Position numbers and translations under genes: made by a program
Shown: positions 42,628 to 50,956 of the stretch, in pieces
Position numbering within the stretch: position 1 is the stretch's first letter
Layout of the letters: the number at the start of each line of letters is the position of its first letter
Origin: Deinococcus hopiensis KR-140
Lineage (GTDB): Bacteria > Deinococcota > Deinococci > Deinococcales > Deinococcaceae
Assembly: GCF_900176165.1 (NCBI RefSeq)
Contig: NZ_FWWU01000005.1
Location: 1-64,000 of the forward strand
Direction: 5' to 3'
Length of the DNA stretch: 64,000 bases
Notes under the pieces: model-generated
What the model was told of the DNA's origin: nothing
Database searches by the model: none
The model's input: the letters and a program-made list of their open reading frames with translations, nothing else

Positions 42628-42930
42628 TCACAAGGCGAGAAAGGACCTCAAGATGTTGGCGGCTCTCTGACCTTGGCCGACCTCGACCGCTTCGCGGGGC
42701 GTGAGGTTGCTCAGTCCGGGGTTCGGCCGCTCCATCCAGGCCTGAGCGACATCCTGGCTATCGGTGATGAATGTAGCCAGGCGCAACAGCTCTTCCACGC
42801 TGACCAGTGCCTGAGAATCTGGGTTAGCGTAGACCGGTCGACCGTTCACCGTCATCATGACGTGTCCTTCTGCCTTCAGGCTCAGGTCACCACCGCCCAG
42901 TTCAATCCTATCAACGCTGTTGGCCGTCAT
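42628..42930 (-). CDS. ParS/MbcA-like small protein, intact
   Basis: 100 residues from ATG 42930 with GAGGTGAT upstream. N-terminal half: MTANSVDRIELGGGDLSLKA, a beta-rich region. C-terminal half: VSVEELLRLATFITDSQDVA, QAWMERPNPGLSNLTPREAV, which carries the W-x-x-x-P-N-x-x-L-x-x-x-T-P-x-E-A signature of the antitoxin toxin-binding domain. It lacks the usual HTH. It might be a solitary antitoxin or anti-toxin decoy next to the broken one at 42092. Confidence 0.65.
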   Translation of the reverse strand: MTANSVDRIELGGGDLSLKAEGHVMMTVNGRPVYANPDSQALVSVEELLRLATFITDSQDVAQAWMERPNPGLSNLTPREAVEVGQGQRAANILRSFLAL

Positions 42931-43072
42931 GAGGATCACCTCTTCCGAGACGAGAATACGCTGTGCTGGCACCACAATCAGTGGGTGGAATCACCACCGC
43001 TCGGCAATGCGTAGACTTCCAACGAGAAGTCCCCTCTGTCGGCCAAGGCAAAGGGCTGGGTGGGCAGTGAGA

Positions 43073-43381
43073 TCACCGAACAGGAGTACACACACCTTGA
43101 TACCTAGGATCGATCTCAACCAGAGGTAGGATTTCCGTGTTCCAGAAGATTGCGAAGGATTCCGTGATCAGAGCTTTCTCTAAGAGGTGACTGTTGATGG
43201 ATAGAAGTATTTGATTGAACTCTTCTATATACAACTCGTAGCACCACTCGCTGAAAACTTCCTCCCTGTCGAGATGGGGAAGACGATCAAGGCCTGCTTT
43301 GATGCCGTCCAACATGACATCGAAGCACCCCCAGCCAATCAGTCCAGGCTGATCACCACTGATGTGTACGAAGGCCTTCAT
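43073..43381 (-). CDS. Hypothetical protein
   Basis: 102 residues from ATG 43381: MKAFVHISGDQPGLIGWGCF, DVMLDGIKAGLDRLPHLDRE, EWCYELYIEEFNQILLSINS, LEKALITESFAIFWNTEILP. A compact helical soluble protein with AT-richer codons than its neighbours. No family is recognised. The size and neighbourhood fit an immunity-type protein, but nothing in the sequence proves it. Confidence 0.5.
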   Translation of the reverse strand: MKAFVHISGDQPGLIGWGCFDVMLDGIKAGLDRLPHLDREEVFSEWCYELYIEEFNQILLSINSHLLEKALITESFAIFWNTEILPLVEIDPRYQGVCTPVR

Positions 43382-43451
43382 GTCGGGAACGTAACACAGC
43401 TCTCTTCCGGCCCTGCCTCACGGTGGGGCCGCGCCTTTTGAGGAGCAACCC

Positions 43452-43972
43452 ATGACCCCTCCCGCTGGCTCTGACCTCGTGAAGGCCATCCTCGAAGCCC
43501 GCCGCAAGGCGGGCACTGTCATTCTCTCCGCATCCCCTGCGCCGATCACGCCTCAGCGGACGCCTGAGGGCATCCCAACCCTACCCAAACTCGTGCCCCC
43601 ACCCACACCTCCCCCGCCTGCACCGCTGGATGACGTGGCGCTGGCCGCGCTGCTCACGCGCCTGCTGCCCCAGGTGCTGGGCGGCATCGATCAGGTCAAG
43701 GCCGCACTCGGAGACCGGAAGCTGAGCTTCCCCGAGGCCCTGTCCCTCGCGACAACGGTGGCCGGAGTGGTGAGCCTCGCTGTGCGCGATGGGGCGCCGC
43801 TGGTCAAAGGCAAGAGCGCCGACGCCCTGGTGGTTCTGATCTTCGGCGTGGTGTTTGCCGGTACGCCGTGCCGCCGCTGCCCGTCTGGGTCCAGCCGTTC
43901 GCCCCAGCGCTCAAGGCTGGCGCCGTGGCTGGACTGGATGCCCTGTACCGGGCGGTCGTCAAGAAGCGGTAA
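43452..43972 (+). pseudogene. Proline-hinged hypothetical protein with a late frameshift
   Basis: ATG 43452 follows GAGGAG. It reads MTPPAGSDLVKAILEARRKA, a proline-rich hinge (LVPPPTPPPPAPLDDVALAA), then a helical domain (LSLATTVAGVVSLAVRDGAP, ADALVVLIFGVVFA). Near 43860 the frame is lost; the other frame supplies YAVPPLPVWVQPFAPALKAG, AVAGLDALYRAVVKKR and a stop at 43972. A copy of the last bit (LEALYRAVVKRGG) recurs at 44222-44268. The two helices near the end resemble small holin-like or phage-associated membrane proteins, but I cannot name it. Confidence 0.5.
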
Positions 43973-44039
43973 GGTTCAGCAAAAGGTTTGTTGTTGAAGG
44001 ATTTCATACCTACTGGAATCGGGTAAGTACGCTGTTTTT

Positions 44040-44162
44040 ATGAGACAGTTCGCCCGCAGGAGAGGAGTTCGTCTAGGGCCAAACGACGTTCTGTGGCTAC
44101 TCTTAGCGGTGTTTATCCTTGCGGATGCCGCCCTGCTTGCCCTCTCATTTCTGAGAGGTTGA
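44040..44162 (+). CDS. 40-residue single-TM peptide
   Basis: MRQFARRRGVRLGPNDVLWL followed by LLAVFILADAALLALSFLRG: a basic N-terminus and one membrane helix. It is followed at once by a strong hairpin terminator (44179-44213) and is paralogous in layout to the 32-residue peptide at 44304. Small hydrophobic peptides of this kind occur as type I toxins or membrane regulators; no antisense RNA can be shown from sequence alone. Confidence 0.45.
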   Translation: MRQFARRRGVRLGPNDVLWLLLAVFILADAALLALSFLRG

Positions 44163-44178
44163 GAGCCTAAGCAGGACG

Positions 44179-44213
44179 AAGGCCCCACCTTGCCTCGCGG
44201 CGGGTGGGGCCTT
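44179..44213. terminator. GC-rich hairpin terminator, inverted copy at 44831
   Basis: AAGGCCCCACC / GGTGGGGCCTT stem with a TGCCTCGCGGC-type loop. The element at 44831-44869 is nearly its reverse complement, including the loop (GAGGCAA). The pair bounds a 617-bp segment. The bases 44217-44268 between them encode LEALYRAVVKRGG, a remnant of the gene at 43452. Confidence 0.8.
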
Positions 44214-44303
44214 TCCCGTGGCTGAGCTAGAGGCGCTGTACCGGGCAGTGGTGAAGAGAGGCGGGTGACACATTTGTCAGTCAACGAGGCATAGCTTCTG
44301 GAC

Positions 44304-44402
44304 ATGCCACGTCCCTTCTCAACTCGAATTCTGGTCCTTCTCCTGGTCGCGGGGGCCCTCCTCACGTTGGACGCTGTGAGTTCTGGACTGCTCTCCATCT
44401 GA
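44304..44402 (+). CDS. 32-residue single-TM peptide
   Basis: MPRPFSTRILVLLLVAGALL then TLDAVSSGLLSI: a short basic start and one hydrophobic helix. It has the same position after an ALYRAVVK remnant as the 40-residue peptide, suggesting a tandem duplication of the unit. Support is from composition and repeat layout, not from a good ribosome site. Confidence 0.35.
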   Translation: MPRPFSTRILVLLLVAGALLTLDAVSSGLLSI

Positions 44403-44434
44403 GGCTGCTGCTTTCAATAACTGGATGCGGCATT

Positions 44435-44812
44435 ATGCTCTCTTTTGTCCCCATGAAGAAACCCAATCCTTTTAGGCTGGAAGGTGGGCCAGCCGCAGTA
44501 GAAGTTTGGAGTGCTCCTCATGTAGATATAGACGAAGAAAGTTGGAGTGGCATATGGCCTATAAAAAAATCAGCCGGGCGACTCGTTTGTCTGCACGGTG
44601 CAATACTGTTCCACGCTGTAAATTTTAAAGACCTTCCCATGCGACCGGATGCATATGGAACCCACCCTAAAGCGGATGCTGTTCAAAGTCAATGGAAGGT
44701 ATATGCTCTAGATGATAGAGCGATTCGACAAGGTTATCTTTCCATCAAGCTGATTCAAAAGCCCGGAGAGAGTATCAAGGGCCTGTTGCAAGAAGGTTCG
44801 CGTCAGTGTTGA
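44435..44812 (+). CDS. Hypothetical protein, AT-rich
   Basis: 125 residues from ATG 44435, or 119 from ATG 44453 (MKKPNPFRLEGGPAAVEVWS). It contains DIDEESWSGIWPIKKSAGRL, VCLHGAILFHAVNFKDLPMR and AIRQGYLSIKLIQKPGESIK. No signal peptide or known domain. It lies between the two inverted terminator hairpins, with base composition unlike the flanking genes, so it may be mobile cargo. Confidence 0.5.
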   Translation: MLSFVPMKKPNPFRLEGGPAAVEVWSAPHVDIDEESWSGIWPIKKSAGRLVCLHGAILFHAVNFKDLPMRPDAYGTHPKADAVQSQWKVYALDDRAIRQGYLSIKLIQKPGESIKGLLQEGSRQC

Positions 44813-44830
44813 TCTGACTCGCTCATAAAC

Positions 44831-44869
44831 AGAAGGCCCCACCCGCCGTGAGGCAAGGTGGGGCCTTCT
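44831..44869. terminator. GC-rich hairpin terminator, inverted relative to 44179
   Basis: AGAAGGCCCCACC / GGTGGGGCCTTCT stem of 13 perfect pairs. It can terminate the gene at 44435 and, in the other direction, is only loosely associated with the minus gene ending at 44947. Confidence 0.8.
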
Positions 44870-44946
44870 GCTGGGTTGCAGGCGCTTGACGCCCTGAATT
44901 GACAACCGCTGATTTATGCCGCCTTGGGGGACGGGGGCTTTAGCTG

Positions 44947-45336
44947 TCACTTCTGCCAAGGCACCTTCACTCTTGAATCGCCAAACAGGGGTGAGCGGTA
45001 ACAACTAGGGGATGCGATTTCTACGATGTATAACCAAGTCCCGTCTTTATATTTGGTGCCTTTATAGCACAACTCATTATATCTTGCGTCGTATTCAGTT
45101 AAAGTCTCGCTCTTGTACTCGTATACATATCCCCGCCACTTGGCATGATTCTTGGTGTATTGTGATACACCTTTGGCAAAATCTTCCATACTATCTATAT
45201 CGTCTACATAGCAGGAATAGTATTTTTGCGAACCCCCACAACTTATTGGAGTCCCTAATAATTCTGCAACAGGCTTAGAAGCTGCCAAGATCACGATCCA
45301 ACTTGAATGACCTGATTTTGGTATTTGCGTAAACAC
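44947..45336 (-). CDS. Hypothetical cysteine-containing protein
   Basis: 129 residues from ATG 45336. A moderately hydrophobic start (SSWIVILAASKPVAELLG) is followed by CGGSQKYYSCYVDDIDSMED, KWRGYVYEYKSETLTEYDAR, YNELCYKGTKYKDGTWLYIV. Tyrosine-rich, four cysteines, AT-rich. It could be a secreted or periplasmic protein whose N-terminus is imperfect. No family recognised. From 45337 to 45710 I see no supported gene; a minus-strand lipoprotein-like signal (IALVICIASLTSCSTFASS) at about 45551-45640 has no body. Confidence 0.45.
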   Translation of the reverse strand: MFTQIPKSGHSSWIVILAASKPVAELLGTPISCGGSQKYYSCYVDDIDSMEDFAKGVSQYTKNHAKWRGYVYEYKSETLTEYDARYNELCYKGTKYKDGTWLYIVEIASPSCYRSPLFGDSRVKVPWQK

Positions 45337-45710
45337 CCGACCCAGAGCCTGTTTTCTTGCTGGTCAGCGGAGAGACCTTTGATCAACTTCGAGCACCCTT
45401 CCCAGCTCTCTGCTGCCAGGCTGGATCTGGAATCTCGGAACTGGGGATGCGGCTACCTCGTCATCAATAAACGTCCCACACGTACTTCTTCAGCCTGTTT
45501 GTTCGCTCGCCACAGAACCAGACCTTCTATTTTGGATGGGCATCTTTTCACCCTCTAACTTTCTGTTCACTCGAAGCAAAAGTTGAACATGAAGTTAGAG
45601 ACGCTATGCAGATAACCAGTGCAATTGGAATTCGTAGGGTTTGAATCACCTTGGCAGCATATAGGATTAAAGTCTGAACCGCTGTAGAATATTTGTGCGG
45701 TGAGGCAGGC

Positions 45711-46010
45711 GGGGGCTTGAATGGTGTGGTGGCCACCGCAGTAGGTGACGCTTACAGCCTGGCGTTGAAATGGGATGGCACGGTCGTGGCCTGGGGGTAT
45801 AACTGCCCTTGGCAGACGAACGTTCCTGTGGAACTAAGCAGTGTGGTCGTCGTTGCGGGAGGGTGCGTTCACATTTTGGCTTTGAAGTGGGATAGCACGG
45901 TTACCGCTTGGGGGGAACCGCTTCGGTCTGACGAATGTTCCTGGGGCGCTGGTGCCTTGATTGCGCAGACGTGAGGGAGATTCAAGCGCAGTACGCCCCC
46001 AAGTCCGTGC
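45711..46010 (+). pseudogene. RCC1-repeat protein fragment
   Basis: Two RCC1-type repeats are clear: GVVATAVGDAYSLALKWDGT, VVAWGYNCPWQTNVPVELSS, VVVVAGGCVHILALKWDSTV, TAWG. A frameshift follows and the pattern resumes as NRFGLTNVPGALVP. There is no start signal or neighbouring repeats, so it is a relic of a longer beta-propeller protein. Confidence 0.65.
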
Positions 46011-46071
46011 CAGAACGGTGGGAGTGATCGGGCGACGGCGTGGCGGAGGTTTGCGCGTGACGCAGCACCAA

Positions 46072-46824
46072 CTAGATTTGAGCCACACCGCCGTCCACAA
46101 ACAGCTCAATGCCCGTAATAAAGCTGCTGTCGTCGGAGGCCAGGAAAACGGCCGCTTTCGCCGTCTCCTCCGGCTGCCCCAACCGGCCCAGCGGCACGTT
46201 GGCGACGATGTAGTCTTTGACGAACTGCTTTTGCGCCGGCGTATCGCCCAACCGGGTGACGCCAGGCGTTTCCGTAGGCCCGGGGCTCAGCGCATTCACC
46301 CGAATCTTACGGGCCTGCAAATCCACCGTCCAGGTGCGGGCAAATGAGCGCACGGCGGCCTTCGAGGCGCTGTACACACTAAAGGCCGCCGCCCCCTTGG
46401 AGCCGGTCGTGGATGCCGTGAGGATGATGGAGCTCCCGTCGCGCAGCAGGGGGAGCGCTTTTTGCACGGTAAACAACAATCCCCTCACATTGATGTTGAA
46501 CACCTGATCAAAGTGTTCTTCCGTAATGGCGCCCAGCGGCACCATACCATTGCTCCCGCCGGCATTGGCGAACACAATGTCGAGGTGGCCTTTCTGCTGG
46601 CGCACCTGCTCGTAGAGACGGTCGAGGTCAGCCAGATTGGCCACGTCACCCTGCACGCCGGTCACCTGCTGGCCGATAAGCCTTACGGCGGCGTCCAGCT
46701 CTTCCTGCCGACGGCCGGTAATAAAGACGTACGCGCCTTCCGCCACGAAACGTTGCGCGGTTGCCAGGCCGATGCCCGAACTGCCGCCCGTGATGAGCGC
46801 GATTTTGCCTTCCAGTTTTTTCAT
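46072..46824 (-). CDS. Short-chain dehydrogenase/reductase (SDR)
   Basis: 250 residues. Classical SDR features: TGGSSGIG cofactor motif (about 12-19), NAGG (about 88), catalytic Ser in IILTASTTGSKG, and Y-x-x-x-K in YSASKAAV (about 155). The C-terminus DGGVAQI is typical. The substrate is not predictable; it uses NAD(P)H. It is divergent, with 372 bp between, from an XRE/MmyB-type regulator that commonly sits beside SDR genes. The intervening DNA carries a second, dead SDR fragment. Confidence 0.92.
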   Translation of the reverse strand: MKKLEGKIALITGGSSGIGLATAQRFVAEGAYVFITGRRQEELDAAVRLIGQQVTGVQGDVANLADLDRLYEQVRQQKGHLDIVFANAGGSNGMVPLGAITEEHFDQVFNINVRGLLFTVQKALPLLRDGSSIILTASTTGSKGAAAFSVYSASKAAVRSFARTWTVDLQARKIRVNALSPGPTETPGVTRLGDTPAQKQFVKDYIVANVPLGRLGQPEETAKAAVFLASDDSSFITGIELFVDGGVAQI

Positions 46825-46849
46825 GATTCAGTTCTCGCTTTAAGAATTT

Positions 46850-47080
46850 TCAAGGGTGAAGTCAGGGAACGTCTGGGTGGTTTTTGGAAGAGGGCGGCAA
46901 GAGGCCCAGTCACTGCGGCGTGGTTGATCAGCACGCCGAGGTGGCCCTCGTGCGCCGCGATGTCGGCAGCGGCTGACCGCGCTGGGCATCGCGGGCGCCG
47001 AGGATGACGGTCTGGCCGATGTCCTTAGAGGCGATGGGCGGTTTCGAACCCCACGCCCTTGTTTGCTCTGGTGACGAAAG
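46850..47080 (-). pseudogene. SDR remnant
   Basis: Broken pieces read RANKGVGFETAHRL (the TGANKGIGFETA-type start of an SDR) and HEGHLGVLINHAAVTGPLAA (the NAA region), in different frames and with deletions. It lies between the intact SDR and the regulator and suggests an ancestral tandem SDR pair. Confidence 0.6.
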
Positions 47081-47196
47081 TCGTGGTCATGGGGACAGTC
47101 TGGGTGATCGGCGCGGTGCTGCACAGAGAGTGTCACGCCGTAGGACTGTCATTCCTACCCTCCCGCTCGTTCGGCGGTGGCAGTACCATCCAGTCC

Positions 47197-48057
47197 ATGC
47201 TGAAGGAAACCAGCCTGGCGGCGACCCTGCGCGTCTGGCGTGAACGGCTCACCCCTGCCCAGGCCGGCCTGCCTGACCGAGCCTCACGTCAGACGCCAGG
47301 ACTGCGGCGTGAGGAACTGGCCGAGCTGGCGGGCCTCTCGGTGGATTACCTCGTGCGGCTGGAACAAGGAAGGTCGACCGCGCCGTCCGGCCCTGCCGTG
47401 GCGTCCCTGGCCACGGCCCTGCGGCTCACCCAGGCGGAGCGCGATCACCTCTACGTCCTGGCTGGTCTGCGGCCACCCGCCGATCAGCTGATCAGCGACG
47501 AGATCTCTCCTGCCGTGATGCGGCTGCTCACCCGGCTGGGAGACGTCCCCGTGTCCGTCTTCGCGGCGGACTGGCGGCAAATCTGGTGGAGTCAGAGCTG
47601 GGCCGCGCTGGTCGGTGACCCCTCCAGCGTCGCGCCGGAGGACCGCAACTTCGTGGGCGCGTGCTTCCCCGTGCCGGGTGGACGTAGCCGCGTGAGCGGG
47701 TGGCCAGTCCTCGGCGACCACCCGGGAAAGGCCAAGCGGGCGAGGGTGGCCGACCTCAGGCTGGCCAGCGCGCAGTATCCCAACGACCCGCGCCTGATGG
47801 ACCTTCTGCACAACTTAATCGGGGGGAACCCAGAATTCGCGGAGATGTGGCGCGCGGGTGTGGTCGGCAACCATTCGCAGGACCACATGGTCGTTCAGCA
47901 TCCCGTCGTCGGCGACGTGTGGGTGGACTGTGACGTGCTCACCGTCGGCGACACGAACCTCAAAATCGTTACCATGACCGCAGAAGCAGACAGCGAGGAC
48001 GCCCGCAGGATTGAGCGGGCGCGTCAGGCTCTACTCTCGGTGGTGGGTGAGCGCTAA
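47197..48057 (+). CDS. XRE regulator with MmyB-like ligand domain
   Basis: 286 residues from ATG 47197 (MLKETSLAATLRVWRERLTP). The HTH part has TPGLRREELAELAGLSVDYL, VRLEQGRSTAPSG. The C-terminal MmyB-like PAS fold has VSVFAADWRQIWWSQSWAAL, RDP-like GDPSSVAPEDRN and VVGNHSQDHMVVQHPVVGDV. Proteins of this type bind fatty-acid-like ligands and repress a divergent oxidoreductase. The intact divergent SDR is the probable target. From 48058 to 48452 I see no gene. Confidence 0.88.
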   Translation: MLKETSLAATLRVWRERLTPAQAGLPDRASRQTPGLRREELAELAGLSVDYLVRLEQGRSTAPSGPAVASLATALRLTQAERDHLYVLAGLRPPADQLISDEISPAVMRLLTRLGDVPVSVFAADWRQIWWSQSWAALVGDPSSVAPEDRNFVGACFPVPGGRSRVSGWPVLGDHPGKAKRARVADLRLASAQYPNDPRLMDLLHNLIGGNPEFAEMWRAGVVGNHSQDHMVVQHPVVGDVWVDCDVLTVGDTNLKIVTMTAEADSEDARRIERARQALLSVVGER

Positions 48058-48452
48058 GGAAGGCAGTCCACTTCACGGCGCACCGCGCCTGTACTCACCG
48101 CCGAGGGTGTGGCGAAGAGGGTAGAGCGGCCAGAGAGAGGCCGCCAGTGTTATCTGGCCAGCGCCTGCGCTGAGTGACCGGGGGCAGCAGTCCGTCCACC
48201 ACTGGGGGCGGCCCGGCGTGGAGGCCTGCGCTGCCGATTCGACAAAGGCACGAAGAGGGGAGATCAAGGGCAAGGCGACAGGAAGCAGGCTGCAAGCGGC
48301 CTGTGGGCGAAGCGTTCATTGACTCCCCGAAGGAACACAGCGAACAGGACCGTTCTGAAAGAGAGGCTTTGCTGGGTCCCACATATGCGGCCTCTTGCTC
48401 GGGCAGAAGGCGTTACTCTGCACGCCGCGAACATTCATCAAAGGAGTCCTGC

Positions 48453-49007
48453 ATGCGTAAACCCACTATCCTGCTGCCCCTGTTTCTCGCGTCCCTCGCC
48501 CTTGGTTCCGCTCACGCCGTTCAGCCCAAAGCCCAGCAGCTCGCCACGTTCAAGGTGGCGGCTCTGGCACGCGTCAACGTCAGTGACGTGGCTTTTCGTG
48601 CGGCGGACCTCCAGCCGGAGACCGTGACCATCGCGGGCGATTACCTGTACAAGCGGGACCTCCAGGCGAAGGCCTATGACCTCGACGCCTTCCTGAAAGC
48701 CCGCATTCCGAATGTCGAGGAACTCGCAGCGGAGGGCGCGCAGATCATGTTCTGGTGCATCGACGGTTACGCGCCCATGGCCAGGCTGAGTGACGTGCTG
48801 GGCAAGGGCGGGCTGATCGCGGTGGCAGACGCTCAGGCTCCAGCAGACGTCAGGTGGCCGGACGCGCCTTACAAGGACACCGTGCTCAAGGCCGACGCCA
48901 TCGGCAACTACGTGGTATGGCGCACGGCCCAGTTTCCTGCCAAGCCGCAACCCTGGGGTTTGGAGACCATCTACATCCTCCCAAAAGACGCCAGTATCAA
49001 GAAGTAA
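48453..49007 (+). CDS. Secreted protein resembling a molybdopterin-oxidoreductase-like domain
   Basis: 184 residues from ATG 48453 with AAGGAG upstream. A signal peptide is clear (MRKPTILLPLFLASLALGSAHA, cleavage after AHA). The mature part has VTIAGDYLYKRDLQAKAYDL, AQIMFWCIDGYAPMARLSDV, RWPDAPYKDTVL and YVVWRTAQFPAKPQPWGLET. The C-x-D-G-Y-x-P and late W-P-x-x-x-x-x-I pattern is seen in small SUOX-fold secreted proteins that may bind a cofactor. The gene stands alone with its own site; function is unproven. From 49008 to 49333 nothing is seen. Confidence 0.6.
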   Translation: MRKPTILLPLFLASLALGSAHAVQPKAQQLATFKVAALARVNVSDVAFRAADLQPETVTIAGDYLYKRDLQAKAYDLDAFLKARIPNVEELAAEGAQIMFWCIDGYAPMARLSDVLGKGGLIAVADAQAPADVRWPDAPYKDTVLKADAIGNYVVWRTAQFPAKPQPWGLETIYILPKDASIKK

Positions 49008-49333
49008 ACCGGCCTGCTCCAGCCCTACTCAAGCAGCGGGGCCTTGTTCGCAGCCTGCACACCCCCTTGTTTCCATGGGTGTCAGGAAGAGAGGCCTAAG
49101 CTCGACTTTGGCCATTGTTGGGGGCAACAGCACGCTGTTGCCCCCTGTCAGACTTGACCATGTCACCTCTGCCGCGTTGGTTCACCCGCAGTGTGAATGC
49201 CTTTGCACCCGTGTTCTCTCGCAGAACCTGGCCGCGGGTCCAACGGGTGATTATCGGCACCCTCCCGGCACCCGGAAAGCGAACGGTCACGGCTGCCTTG
49301 AGCGTCATGGGTATGGCTGACGATTCCAGATGC

Positions 49334-49408
49334 CTCAGTCTGGTCGTCACCACCGAGTAGGCGCTGCACGAGGGCGAAGAGCACTGTGCGATCAAGCGGT
49401 TGGGCCAT
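49334..49408 (-). pseudogene. 5' fragment of the immunity-like gene at 59975
   Basis: MAQPLDRTVLFALVQRLLGG-DDQTE matches the start of the 77-residue protein at 59975-60208 (MIQPFGRTALVALVQRLLDG-DYQTE). After that the similarity stops and the frame encodes nonsense. A truncated paralogue. From here to 49735 I see no gene. Confidence 0.6.
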
Positions 49409-49735
49409 TTCCCCAGGCAGGGTTTTCGCTTTATACAGACCTGACTGTTCGGCTTCAGGTCATGTGCCATTCCCAGGTCACTCCGCGGGCAGGTGCTGAC
49501 AGGTTATGCAAGTAGACAACGACGTTCCTGCCGCGTTGCCTGAAGTTCAGGTGACCCACTGTACGGTCTCATTCCAGATTTGCAATGTCTCCTTCGTGTG
49601 CCGGTGAGCGAAAGCAGGAGGTTGAGGATGGCATCATGCCCATTCACGACCCGCTGGTGACAGGCATTCCGTGCTCCCGCACGAGGGTGAAAGTGGATAG
49701 AGGCGTCGTCAACGGGAAGCGCACCTTGGTGCGGC

Positions 49736-50956
49736 TCATCCCGTGCGTAAGGCCGTGGTCGGCGACATCCGGGACGCTTGAACGGCGGGTAGCAGGCCAG
49801 CGATGGCTCCGATCACGATGGCCGACGCGATGCCGCCTGCCCACGCCTCGGGGGGGATAACGACGGCCCAGCCTTTCGAGCTGGCGTAGACGGCTGTTGC
49901 CGCGGCCCCGGCCAGCACGCCAGCACCACCGCCGGTAACGCACAGCAGGACCGACTCCGCGAGGAACTGCGTCTGGATCTGACCCTGCGTTGCCCCCAGG
50001 GCGCGGCGCAGCCCGATTTCCGAACGGCGTTCGAGCACCGAGATGACCATGATGTTGGCGACCCCTACGGCGCCCACGATCAGGGCCACCACGCCGAGCC
50101 CGAGAAAGAGGCTGTCGAACGCTCCCGCCGCTGCGGCCCGGGCAGTCAGCACGTCAGACGGCTGACTGACGCTCACCTCGCTCGGTGCCCCGGGACTGGC
50201 CGTCCGCCCGAGCAGCAACTGGACCCCCGCCACAGCATGGATGGCGGCGCGCACGTAGACCGAACTTGGCGGGCCAGCCTGCTGCTCGCCGTGAACTCGG
50301 CTGACATAGCCGAGGTACTTCTGAGCCGCCGGGTACCCGATCAGTGCGCTGCTGTCGATGTCGGGTACCAGCGGTGAGGGCTTGAGGATGCCCGCGACGC
50401 TGAACCATTGGCCTCCCAGCCAGACGCGCCCACCCGGGTAGACGCGGCCGATCCCCAGCCGCGCCGCAGTGGCCGCGCCGAGCACCGTGACCGGCACCTG
50501 GGCCGTGCCCCCGTTCAGCCAGTCGCCGCGTGCAACGCCGGTGCCCAGCACGGACAGCAGGTTGAGGCTGGTGGCCCGCACCTGGAGCCCCCCCGTGTTG
50601 CCCACCGGAATCACCGGGTTCCGGTAGACGTACCTGTCCTTGATCAGGCCGGTGTGCGCCACCTGCTCGACGTTGTCCAGGTGGGCGATCCGCGCTGGTG
50701 CTTCGCGGGGCAACTTCGCCTCACCTCCCGTGAGGCGCTGCCCGGCCTCAGCGGTCAGCAGGTTCGTACCGAGCCGGTCAATCTCTGCGAGCAGCCCGGC
50801 CTGCGAGGAGGAGGAGAGTCCGAGGATCCCCACGACCGCGGCTGTCCCAATCGCGATTCCGAGCGCGGACAGCGCGGCGCGCCGCGGCCTGGACCGCAGC
50901 CCGACGCTCGCCACCCGCAACCCGTCCTTCAGCCCCAACCCGCGCCTGGCCCTCAC
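49736..50956 (-). CDS. MacB/FtsX-type ABC transporter permease
   Basis: 406 residues from GTG 50956, overlapping the ATPase stop as GTGA with GGGGGAG five bases upstream. One N-terminal helix (AALSALGIAIGTAAVVGILG), a large extracytoplasmic MacB-like domain (about 45-265), then three C-terminal helices including LGVVALIVGAVGVANIMVIS, VLERRSEIGLRRALGAT (the conserved FtsX loop) and GAGVLAGAAATAVYASS. It forms a mechanotransmission-type exporter with the ATPase and the HlyD-like adaptor, acting on envelope or antibiotic-like substrates. Confidence 0.9.
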   Translation of the reverse strand: MRARRGLGLKDGLRVASVGLRSRPRRAALSALGIAIGTAAVVGILGLSSSSQAGLLAEIDRLGTNLLTAEAGQRLTGGEAKLPREAPARIAHLDNVEQVAHTGLIKDRYVYRNPVIPVGNTGGLQVRATSLNLLSVLGTGVARGDWLNGGTAQVPVTVLGAATAARLGIGRVYPGGRVWLGGQWFSVAGILKPSPLVPDIDSSALIGYPAAQKYLGYVSRVHGEQQAGPPSSVYVRAAIHAVAGVQLLLGRTASPGAPSEVSVSQPSDVLTARAAAAGAFDSLFLGLGVVALIVGAVGVANIMVISVLERRSEIGLRRALGATQGQIQTQFLAESVLLCVTGGGAGVLAGAAATAVYASSKGWAVVIPPEAWAGGIASAIVIGAIAGLLPAVQASRMSPTTALRTG

